Assembly: GCA_965232165.1 (NCBI GenBank)
Contig: CBDDOY010000002.1
Location: 620,001 to 684,000, forward strand
DNA length: 64,000 nucleotides
Source: UBA2779 sp965232165
GTDB lineage: Bacteria > Spirochaetota > Spirochaetia > DSM-2461
Reading direction: 5' to 3'
Positions 7,590 through 16,908 of this stretch are shown here, piece by piece (the first letter of the stretch is position 1; each line of letters starts with the position of its first letter). The notes beneath the pieces are model-generated. The model had not been told where the DNA came from, did no database searches, and worked only from the letters and a program-made list of their open reading frames with translations. Both the position numbers and the translations under genes were made by a program.

Positions 7590-10500
7590 TCAAGACTCAC
7601 CCCGAACAAGCCGGAAACCCAGGTCGTCGTAGCTACTGCCCGGGCCAAGGCTGCTGCGGTAGGTCGAACGCAGGTCCCCGTCGCTATTGAACCAACTGCC
7701 GCCGCGATTAACACGGTTCGAGCCCGAAGCGGGCCCCCTGGGATCGCTCTGACTCCCCGAAGAATAAGCGCCATACCAGTCCCAGCACCACTCCCGTACG
7801 TTCCCGCTCATGTCATACAGCTCCAGCTCATTGGGAGCCTTCCCGCTCACAGGATGGGTACTCTGCCCGCTGTTACTCGAATACCAGCCCACTTCATCCG
7901 TATTATCGCTTCCTGCGTAAAGGTACCCTTTAGAGGCTTTGCCTCCACGGGCCGCATACTCCCATTCGGCCTCTGTGGGCAGCCTGTACCCGTCTGCGCT
8001 CCAGTTCGCCGTTACGCTGGTTCCGTTTATCGTGTAGACAGGGGTCAGGCCCTTCTGAACGCTTAGCGCATTACAGTACTTCACCGCATCAGACCAGCTC
8101 ACTTGCTCCACAGGAAGATTATCCCCGCTGAACCCTGACGGACTGCTCTTCATCACGTCTCTCCACTCTCCTTGCGTCACCTCGTACTTGCTCATATAAA
8201 ACGGACTCACCGTCACCTGGTGTACGGGTTTCTCCCAGGCATGTCCGTCCGAGCCCATTTGGAAGCTGCCCCCTTCTACGTAGACGAAGCCATCCGTCAA
8301 CACCAAGGAATATGCCTCACTCCAACTGCCCGCCTGGCCGCTGCTGTCCACAGCCCGCACACGCCAGTAGTGGGTCGTATTGTTGGTCAGCGCCGTTCCA
8401 GGCGTATATGCTGCTGCTCCGGTTACAGAAACAGCCGCCGCACCGGGCAGTCCATCCTGGCTGTCTGCGATCTGTATTTCATAGTGGGCTGCACCAACCA
8501 CGGCATCCCAACTGAAGTTCGGCGTGGTATCGGCGGTGCTCGCGCCGTCGGCGGGACTGAGCCAGCTTATGGCTCCCCATTTCACACTCAGGGAATGTGC
8601 TGTACTCCACAAACCCTTCTGGCTGCTGGAGCCGTATACCGCCCGCACACGCCAGTAGTGCGTTGCATTGTTGGTCAGCGCCGCTGCCGGGGTGTAGTTT
8701 TCGGCTGGCGTGCTATGAATAAGCGCAGTGTCCAAACCCGCCTGGCTGCCTGCAATCTGTATTTCATAGCTGTCGGCTCCAGTTACGGTATTCCAACTGA
8801 AGTCGGGGGTGGTATCGGCGGTGCTCTCGCCGTCGGCGGGACTGAGCCCGCCTACGGTTCCCTGCACATTCAGGGAATGGGCTGTGCTCCAATCACCCCT
8901 CTGTTTCTCCCCGTCCACAGCCCGCACACGCCAATAATGCACCTTATTGCTCATCAGATCCGCTGCCGGGGTGTAATTTGTTCCGGTTACAGGAACAGCC
9001 GTTGCACTGTTCAATCCATTCTGGCTGCCTGCGATCTGTATTTCATAGCTGACGGCTCCAGGCACCGCATTCCAGCTTAAACCGGGGGTGGTGTCGGTGG
9101 TGGCACTACCGTTGGCGGGACTCAGGCCGCTTACTGCTCCGATATTTACCGTCAGATTCTGTACCGCACTCCAGGCCCCGTATTGCCCGTCCCCATCCTT
9201 CGCCCGCACACGCCAGTAGTGGGTCTGATTGTTCGTCAAGGCCGTTGAAGGCGTGTACGATGCATCCGTTACATCTATGGCTACGGAATTGGCCACCCCC
9301 CCTTCGCTGTCGGCTATCTGCACCTCGTAACCCGCCGCTCCAGACACCGCATTCCAGCTTAAGGCAGGCGTGGTGTCCGTGGTTGTGCTCCTGTCCGAGG
9401 GACTTAGTCCGTCTATGGCTCCCCAGTTTACTTCAAGGGAATGAATGGCGCTCCACGGCCCATACTGACCATTCGCATTCTTCGCCCTAACCTGCCAGTA
9501 GTGGGTCTGCAAGTTTGTCAATGCCGTTGCAGGGGTGTACGATGCATCCGTTACATCTATGGCTACGGAATTGGCCACCCCCCCTTCGCTGTCGGCTATC
9601 TGCACCTCGTAATTCACTGCTCCGGTCACCGTGCCCCAACTGAGTAACGGCTTGGTATTGGTGGTGCTTGTGCCGTTGGAGGGACTGAGCCAGCTTATGG
9701 TTCCCCATTTCACTTCCAGGGAATGGGCTGTGCTCCAATCACCCCTCTGAGTATCCCCGTCCACAGCACGCACACGCCAGTAGTGCGTCTTATTGTTCGT
9801 CAGCGCCGTTTCAGGCGTGTAATTTGTTCCGTTTACAGGAACAGCCGTTGCACTGTTCAATCCCATCTGGCTGCCTGCAATCTGTATTTCATAGCTGTCG
9901 GCTCCGTCCAAGGCATACCACCTGAAGGTCGGCGTGGTATCGGCGGTCTCTGCTTTATTGACGGGACTGAGCCCGCTTACGGTTCCCATCACATTCAGGG
10001 AAGACATTGCGCTCCACGCACCCTTCTGATTATCCCCGTCCACAGCCCGCACACGCCAGTAGTGGGTCGTATTGTTGGTCAGCACCGTTTCAGGCGTGTA
10101 ATTTGTTCCGGTTACAGAAACAGCCGCCGCATTGGGCAGCCCTTCCGGGCTGTCGGCAATCTGTATCTCATAGCTGTCGGCTCCGGTTACGGGATTCCAA
10201 CTGAAGTCGGGGGTGGTGTCAGTGGTACTTATTTCATCGGAGGGACGAAGCCCGCTTACGGCTCCCCAATTCACACTCAGGGAAGACACTTCGCTCCAAT
10301 CACCCTTCTGATTCTCCCCGTCCACAGCCCGCACACGCCAGTAGTGGGTCGTATTGTTGGTCAGCACCGTTCCAGGCGTGTAATTTGTTCCGGTTACAGG
10401 AACAGCCGCCGCATTGGGCAGCCCTTCCGGGCTGTCGGCAATCTGTATTTCATAGCGGGCTGCACCATCCACGGCATTCCAGCTTAAACCGGGGGTGGTG

Positions 10501-13500
10501 TCGGTGGTACTTGCGCCGTTGGAGGGACTGAGCCCGCTTACGGTTCCAATAGCCACTTCCAGGGAATGTTCTGTGCTCCACGCACCCTGCTGCCCATCCC
10601 CGTCCACAGCCCGCACACGCCAGTAGTGGGTCGTATTGTTGGTCAGCACCGTTCCAGGCGTGTATGTTGCTGTTCCGATTACAGAAACAGCCGCCGCATT
10701 GGGCAGCCCATTCTGGCTGCCTGCAATCTGTATTTCATAGCTGTCGGCTCCAGTTACGGTATTCCAACTGAAGGTCGGCGTGGTATCGGTGGTACTTGCG
10801 CTGTTGGCGGGACTGAGCCCGCTTACGGCTCCCCAATTCACACTCAGGGAAGACACTTCGCTCCAATCACCCTTCTGATTCTCCCCGTCCACAGCCCGCA
10901 CACGCCAGTAGTGGGTCGTATTGTTGGTCAGCACCGTTCCAGGCGTGTAATCTGTTCCGGTTACAGTAGCAGCCGCCGCATTGGGCAGCCCTTCCGGGCT
11001 GTCGGCAATCTGTATCTCATAGCTGTCGGCTCCGGTTACGGGATTCCAACTGAAGTCGGGGGTGGTGTCAGTGGTACTTGCGCTGTTGGCGGGACGAAGC
11101 CCGCTTACGGCTCCCCAATTCACACTCAGGGAAGACACTTCGCTCCAATCACCCTTCTGATTATCCCCGTCCACAGCACGCACACGCCAGTAGTGGGTCG
11201 TATTGTTGGTCAGCGCCGCTGCCGGGGTGTAGTTCACGGCTGGCGTGTCGTAGACTGGCGCAGTGCCCCAACCCGCTGCACTGCCTGTTATCTGGACCTC
11301 GTAATTCACTGCTCCGGTCACCGTGCCCCAACTGAGTAACGGCTTGGTATTGGCGGTGCTTGTGCCGTTGCCGGGACTGAGCCGTCTATGGTTCCCCATT
11401 TCACTCTCAGGGAATGTGCTGTACTCCACGCACCCTGCTGCCCAGCCCTGTCCACAGCACGCACACGCCAATAATGCGTCTCATTGTTTGTCAGCGCCGT
11501 TCCAGGCGTATATGTTGTTGTTGTTCCGGTTACAGAATCAGCCGCCGCACTGTTCCATCCTCCCGGACTGTCGGCAATCTGTATTTCATAGCTGTCGGCT
11601 CCGCCCAAGGCCTGCCACCTGAAGGTCGGCGTGGTATCGGCGGTCTCTGCTTTATTGACGGGACTGAGCCCGCTTACGGTTCCCATCACATTCAGGGAAG
11701 ACATTGCGCTCCACGCACCCTTCTGATTATCCCCGTCCACAGCCCGCACACGCCAGTAGTGGGTCGTATTGTTGGTCAGCGCCGTTCCAGGCGTATATGT
11801 TGTTGTTGTTCCGGTTACAGGAACAGCCGCCGCACCGGTCCATTCTCCCGGCTGTCGGCAATCTGTATTTCATAGCCGGAGGCGTCAGCCACGGCATCCC
11901 AACTGAAGTCCGGCGTGGTATCGGCGGTGTATATTCCACTGGAGGGGCTCAGCCCGCTTACGGTTCCAATAGCCACTTCCAGGGAATGTTCTGTGCTCCA
12001 CGCACCCTGCTGCCCATCCCCGTCCACAGCCCGCACACGCCAGTAGTGGGTCGTATTGTTCGTCAAGGCCGTTGTCGGCGTGTAACTGGTTCCGCCCGCT
12101 TCCACCGCCTGAGCATTAGCCACCCCCGCTTCGCTGGCGGCTATCTGAACCTCATAACCCGCCGCTCCAGGCACCGCATTCCAGCTTAAACCGGGGGTGG
12201 TGTCGGTGGTGCTCGCGCTGTTGGCGGGACTGAGCCCGCTTACGGCTCCAATAGCCACATCCAGGGAATGTGCTGTACTCCAATCACCCTCCTGATTCTT
12301 CCCGTCCACAGCCCGCACACGCCAATAATGCGTCTCATTGTTCGTCAGCACCGCTGCCGGGATGTAGTTTTCGGCTGGCGTGCTATAAATAAGCGCAGTG
12401 TCCAAACCCGCCTCGCTGCCTGCAATCTGTATTTCATAGCTGACGGCTCCGGTCACATTGCCCCAACTGAGTAACGGCGTGGTATCGGTGGTATTTGCGC
12501 CGTTGGCGGGACTAAGACCGTTTATGGCTCCCCTTTTCATCGAAACATCATCTATCCAGGCACAGTCGCTATCGTCGGAATAGGAGTCGTCCTTTTCGTA
12601 TACCCATTTTAGCGTGTGGACACCCGGCGCTATGGGATACGACATCTCCGCCCATTCCTCACTGCCGGACCAGGATGCCTCCGGAGGCTGATTCCCGTTG
12701 ATGTAAAAACTCAGTTTGTCGTAGCCGCCTTCCGAGGAGACCTTCCGGTAGAAGCTGATCTCGCTCGCCAAAGACACCCTCACCCTCACCTCTGCCGCCG
12801 CACTCTGACTGTTATCGATATCATTCGATTTCAGAGAACCGCTGCCTGAGCGCGCCTTGCTGTCTATTATCCAGGAGCCGATCCAGAAAGGGGAAAGGCT
12901 GCCGCCCTCAAAGGATTCATCCAGGGTCTCTATCTCCTCCTGTTCTTCCCACCTGGCGTACAGCGTCAGGGAGCTATTCACCGTGTCTCCGCCGAAATCC
13001 CAAGGCCGGGTTAAGTCGCTGTCGGAGTACCAGCCACGGAACACATAGCCACTCAGCGTCGGTGCATCCGGTTCGGCGGCACGGCCGCCTTCGGGCACCG
13101 ACTGGCCCGATACGGAGCTGCCGCCGTTCGCATCGAAGCTTACGGTGTAGGCGGCTAAGGGTATCAGGCGCCTGCTTATGGATTTACTCCCCATGCGGTT
13201 GTCCCGGACGGTGAGTTTCACGACCGCCGTGTCCACATTTCTGAAGGTGCTGGAAGGATTTCTGTCGGTGCTGTCTGTATTCCCGTCACCGTCGAAGTCC
13301 CATTCCCGGCTCACAATCGAGCCGTCTTCATCGGTGGATCCGTCGCTGAAATTCACCCGATAGACACCGGGACTGGTTTCTGTCTTGGTATAGGAAAAAT
13401 CCGCTATTGGCAGCATATTGGTTTTATTGGAAAGCTCCAGGTCGTCTCGGACATCAAACAGGGTGAAATTCAAATCAGGCAAATTCTTGCCGAGTCTCTT

Positions 13501-14586
13501 CACTTCCCCCTCAGCCCTGGCCCGAAGCCCCCGGTAGGCACTGAACGACACCTTACTGCCGTCGGATTTCCCTCTCAGCCCCGCATAAATTTCCGGAGTG
13601 AAATACGGACCGGCGACACCGTAAAGCCTCAGCTCCTTTTTGAGTCCCAAGGATGCCTCAACCGCGCCGGCCAAACTCGGCGGCTCAATTTCAACATCTA
13701 TGTTATTGTCGCTGTAAGGAATCCATCGGCCGGTTGTGCCGGAGTATCTTGCCCCTGCAAGAAATTCGGACTTGGCCTGAAACCCGAACTCAGTTACTCC
13801 GTCTATCGCTGTGGAAAGACTCACTTCCAGGACAGGACTGATGACGACAACCCCGATGGTGACGGGCTGCAGATAGAGAGTGCCCAGACGGTGCGTGTGT
13901 CTGTCGTTCAGGGAACCCCTGATGTCCAGGTCAAGGTCCAACTTAGGCTCAATAGAAATATCAAATGCCTTCAATTCGGAAGATTTGATATCCAGCATGA
14001 AGCTGAAGGGCAAGGTCAACTGAAAACTGCCGGTCACCGATACATTGTTCCCTATGCTGTACTTGACGTCAAAACGCCTGGTGAGGGACGAATTCTCACC
14101 GTTGCCCAGGAGAGCAGCGGTTTCGGGACTGTCCACCATTGTCAGACTGCCGTCGGGGGATTCCACCCGCATCCCATCCAGGAACAGTCTGCCTTCAGCA
14201 CTGTACTCGCCATTCTCTATCCCGTCCGTCAGCACTGCATCCTCGGTGATGAGCACCTTCTTACTCTCCTGTAAAGTCTTCACGGCCAGCACTTTCTTCA
14301 GGGCTCCGGAGGGGAACATGGCCGTTACACCGGAGTGAAACACCTGCCCTGCCTTGACGGCAACATCACCGGCCACGGTGATTTCGCCGGTGCTGCTGTC
14401 AAAACCCAGCACCTGCCTGGTTTCAGGCTGCACCAATGCCGCTTCCTTGAGAACAACATCTTTCTCGGCAGCAACAAGCCCGGCTGTCGGCTGAACAATA
14501 CTTTTCCCTCCCGTGGGTTCGATACAGCCCGCCAAAACCAACAGAGCGCCAAGCAGCAATGCTTCCATTGTTTTCCTGTTTTTCAT
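7590..14586 (-). pseudogene. giant Fn3-repeat/FGE-fold lipoprotein, copy 1, two frameshifts
   Basis: Reads as one gene of about 2330 codons in three pieces: 14586-11815, 11749-11318 and 11471-7590. Comparison with copy 2 shows a missing A between 11850 and 11851 and a missing T after 11381, each shifting the frame by one. Domain order: lipoprotein signal peptide with lipobox LAGC (residues 18-21), an N-terminal domain of about 370 aa, a PKD domain (DGSTDEDGSIVSREWDFDGD), an InlB-type repeat (FDANGGSS...GYVFRGWY), a MAM-like domain, 15 Fn3-like domains of about 94 aa (YEIQIA...HYWRVRAVDG), and a C-terminal FGE/SUMF1 domain (YRLPTEAEWEYAARGG, MSGNVREWCWDW, GFRLVR). Predicted outer-envelope adhesin-like protein. 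The lesions could be real decay or homopolymer-type sequencing errors. Start ATG chosen as in copy 2. Confidence 0.8.
7626..7691 (-). other. candidate DGR variable region in giant protein copy 1
   Basis: Twenty-two codons between the conserved RVNRGGSW and DLGFRLVR blocks, at the very C terminus of the FGE-fold domain. Most codons end in C or T (TTC, AAT, AGC, GAC, TAC, ACC), as expected if an AAC/AAT template was mutated at adenines. The corresponding segment in copy 2 has 20 codons and a different sequence, while flanks on both sides are nearly identical. Confidence 0.6.
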
Positions 14587-14651
14587 ATTTCTCGCCTTTT
14601 TCAAAACTTCAGCCCGACGAACAGAATTATAACTCAATCTAATTACCTATA

Positions 14652-14680
14652 ATTATAACTCAATGCGCCCTGATTGTCAA
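14652..14680 (-). promoter_or_regulatory. consensus sigma-70 promoter of giant gene copy 1
   Basis: On the minus strand TTGACA (14675-14680) is separated by exactly 17 bp from TATAAT (14652-14657). The predicted start of transcription lies about 60 nt upstream of the ATG at 14586, leaving room for the ribosome site (AGGCGAG). This argues against the TTG at 14637 as start codon, since it would sit only a few bases from the transcription start. Confidence 0.75.
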
Positions 14681-14685
14681 GTTAG

Positions 14686-14722
14686 AGCCCATGTGGCAAG
14701 AGTTCAAATCTCTTCGCCGGCA
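14686..14722 (+). tRNA. tRNA 3'-end remnant (T arm and acceptor strand only)
   Basis: AAGAG TTCAAAT CTCTT forms a perfect 5-bp T stem with a canonical 7-nt T loop, followed by CGCCGGC and a discriminator A, the layout of a tRNA 3' end. Nothing upstream supplies a 5' half; instead the giant gene's promoter begins. It is a fragment, not a functional gene. An acceptor 5' strand GCCGGCG would suit a leucine-type tRNA, but identity is uncertain. It is followed by a terminator, as an intact tRNA gene would be. Confidence 0.6.
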
Positions 14723-14733
14723 AGCTAACCTGA

Positions 14734-14757
14734 CCGTTCCTCTGGGGACGGCCTTTT
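14734..14757 (+). terminator. rho-independent terminator after the tRNA remnant
   Basis: Stem CCGTTCC / GGGACGG with loop TCTG, followed by CC and TTTTTT. Plus-strand direction, so it fits the tRNA remnant rather than the giant gene, which is transcribed the other way. Confidence 0.75.
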
Positions 14758-14988
14758 TTGTTTCGAAGATTTGAGTCTTCTTCATGAATATGTCCCTTGC
14801 ATATATTCAGCACACAGCCTGACACCGTTAATGCTTACACTTAATTGGGTTATCTGGGCTTCGCCGGATGAAGAACTACGGAGATGATAAATGCAAAGAC
14901 TGCCATTGAGAGGAAGGGGGTTAGATGCTTTAGAGAAAGAACGGGGGAAGATCCGAATTCCAAAGCGGTTCATAATGAATCTCCTTAA

Positions 14989-15001
14989 GGGCACCTCTAA
15001 A
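14989..15001 (+). repeat. isolated MITE end (in the 14785-15144 gap)
   Basis: GGGCACCTCTAAA preceded by TTAA, matching one terminus of the MITE family; the rest of the element is absent. No gene is supported in 14785-15144. An antisense frame of 88 codons (14782-15048) has no recognisable similarity and spans this MITE end. Confidence 0.5.
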
Positions 15002-15473
15002 AAAATAGTTTTGCAACCTTTGATTCGGGAAAAACGTCCTTTTTTCATTTTGTTCTGAAAATTTCGACCTTTCTTAGCGATTTCAACCCGTTATCAGGCT
15101 TTTTTCGGCTTACGGAGCACATTCAGTGCCCACTTATCCCAAGGATGGATACCGACCCTGAAGGTCTGAACGCTGCGGCAGAGAAGGCTGAAGAGAGTAT
15201 TGATGAAGATACAGATTCAAAGCCAACCCGAAGGAAAAAGAAAAGTCTGTCTAAAAAATTAAAAGAGGAATCATCCAAAATAGCAGAATATGAAAAACAG
15301 CAGGAAACTTTGGGAGAGCGCAACTCTTACAGCAAAACAGACGAAGACGCGACTTTCATGAGGATGAAGAATGACGAAACTCTTCCGGCTTATAATCTTC
15401 AAATCGGCACACAGGATGGATTTGTAACCGGTGTAACAGTTCATCAGAATGCCAATGACGGCAAGGTGTTTAT

Positions 15474-15636
15474 TGGGCACCTCTAAAAAACCCTATTTCG
15501 TTTTTGGCTTGATCTTTTTCCCTACTGCTGCGTTGCCAAAATGCTCAACTAAGCCCAGCTACGCTCCGCTTTTGTCGCCTTGCAGCAGGAAAAAATCTCT
15601 ACGCCAAATTCCGAAAACGGTTTTTTAGAGGTTGCC
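15474..15636 (-). mobile_element. MITE, GGGCACC family, copy 3, inside the transposase gene
   Basis: 163-bp copy of the family in reverse orientation relative to copies 1 and 2, with right end AGAGGTTGCC. Target duplication TTAT at 15470-15473 and 15637-15640. Precise removal restores the reading frame of the IS1182-type transposase. Confidence 0.82.
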
Positions 15637-15817
15637 TTATAGAACATATGGCGAAACGAGAGGCACTGGGAATTGGCGGCCCTCAAAATGTCATAGCCGA
15701 TGCAGGTTACGGTTATAGAAACAATTATGATTATCTTGAACATCACGGTATGGGAGCCTATATAAAATATCCGGGGTATTGGACTGAAAATAAAAATTCG
15801 GCCCAAACCCGGTATAA

Positions 15818-15979
15818 GGGCACCTCTAAAAAACCTTATTTCGTTTTTGGCTTGATCTTTTTCCTCGCTGCTGCGTTGTCAAAATGCTCAACTAAGCCCA
15901 GCTACGCTCCGCTTTTGCCGCCTTGCATCAAGAAAAAATCTCTGCGCCAAATTCCAAAAACGGTTTTTTAGAGGTTGCC
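15818..15979 (-). mobile_element. MITE, GGGCACC family, copy 4, inside the transposase gene
   Basis: 162-bp copy very similar to copy 3 and in the same orientation. Target duplication TATAA at 15813-15817 and 15980-15984. Removal joins AQTRY to KHFKFKMN in frame. Confidence 0.85.
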
Positions 15980-16576
15980 TATAAGCATTTCAAGTTCAAA
16001 ATGAATGATGCCGGCGAGATTCATTGTCCCGCCGGCTATAAGATGCGGAAAGAAGATGAGCTTTTATACTTTGCTTCCAGTGTTTATATTTGTGATTTCT
16101 GCGGCATTTGTCCCCACAAATCATCCTGTATAGGTGAAGATAAAGATTACAAAAGACTGGAAGTCAATCGGCATTATCGCTATCAGCAGCAAAGGGCAAA
16201 AACCCGATTGCAGACGGATACAGGCCGGAGATTATATTCACGCCGGAGCAATGAGGTTGAGAGCGTTTTTGGAGACATGAAACATAATCAGCAATTCTCT
16301 CATTTCAGTCTGCGGGGGCTGGAGAGTGTGCAGGCTGAATCTTATCTGTATATGCTGGCATATAACCTGCGTAAGATGGGAACTGTGGGAGTTTTAAGGC
16401 CCCTGAGTTCTCTTATTTTCAGTCTGTATTCACTTTTTGCCTTATTTGCGGCTTGTTTTGGCCGGATATTGGCCAGATGGGCGATTCATCGGGCCGATAC
16501 TGAAAATCGTGACGGATTCGAGAAAAAATCAAGTGACACTATCTGTTCGGTTGGCAAGGTGTTTCTGGCACAGCCC

Positions 16577-16652
16577 CGTGAGCATTTTGACAACGCAGTA
16601 GCGGCGGAAAAGTTCTGAGTCAAGAACTAAATGGGGTTTTTTAGAGGTGCCC
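16577..16652 (+). repeat. right half of a MITE at the left edge of the second giant locus
   Basis: Identical to the right half of the MITE at 7151-7315, from CGTGAGCATTTTGAC to AGAGGTGCCC. It marks where the duplicated block (7240-14784 and 16577-27793) begins; left of it the two loci are unrelated. Confidence 0.75.
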
Positions 16653-16667
16653 TAGATCACTAAATGA

Positions 16668-16712
16668 GGCGCAAGGCATTGCAGCGGAAAGCCCGGCCCG
16701 AAGGGTGCGCCC
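16668..16712 (+). repeat. dispersed repeat R, copy 3
   Basis: Duplicate of the copy at 7331 with a single visible change (GCCCGG for GCCTGG). Lies in the 3' flank of giant gene copy 2. Confidence 0.6.
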
Positions 16713-16777
16713 AGATATTGATTTTCAAGCGGCCCTCTAACTGAAACCCCGGCCAATTCTGCATCGCCGATAAAATC

Positions 16778-16811
16778 GAATATTTTGACCGCATTCGCGG
16801 TCAAAATATTC
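16778..16811 (-). terminator. perfect 15-bp hairpin downstream of giant gene copy 2
   Basis: Exact repeat of the hairpin at 7441 (GAATATTTTGACCGC, loop ATTC, complement), about 100 bp after the stop codon. The DNA between stop and hairpin differs from copy 1 by an 18-bp gap in a short TTCGGC-type repeat, while the hairpin itself is unchanged. Confidence 0.6.
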
Positions 16812-16908
16812 ACACCTTCCCGGCGTTCCAGCCTCTCCATCCTCATCCTTCGGCTGTTTCGGCTGGAACGGCCTCCTCCTTCTCCGACTGTCGTGCTGCC
16901 GGATGCTT

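Larger units (their letters stand above)
15145..16618 (+). pseudogene. IS1182-type transposase remnant carrying two MITE insertions
   Basis: Three pieces read together as the central and C-terminal parts of an IS1182-like DDE transposase: a charged linker (SKPTRRKKKSLSKKL), DDATFMRMKN-like and LPAYNLQIGTQDGFVTG segments, VIADAGYGYRNNYDYLEHHG, ICDFCGICPHKSSC, SRRSNEVESVFGDMKHNQQF (with the catalytic glutamate) and ESYLYMLAYNLRKM. Two MITEs split it; deleting each with one target duplication gives VFIEHMAKREALG and TRYKHFKFKMN in frame. The N-terminal third is missing and the 3' end runs into the duplicated MITE half at 16577. No intact IS ends were identified. Non-functional. Confidence 0.82.

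Noticed and set aside
7315..7593. A 92-codon minus-strand frame just after giant gene copy 1 (86 codons after copy 2)
   Set aside because: It begins at a TTG overlapping the giant gene's stop and runs through the hairpin and repeat R. The composition is repeat-like. The 18-bp indel keeps the frame, so a real product is not excluded, but support is too weak.
14686..14722. Functional tRNA gene
   Set aside because: Only the T arm and acceptor 3' strand are present; D arm, anticodon arm and 5' acceptor strand are missing.
14782..15048. 88-codon minus-strand frame
   Set aside because: No recognisable similarity, no ribosome site, and it spans an isolated MITE end.
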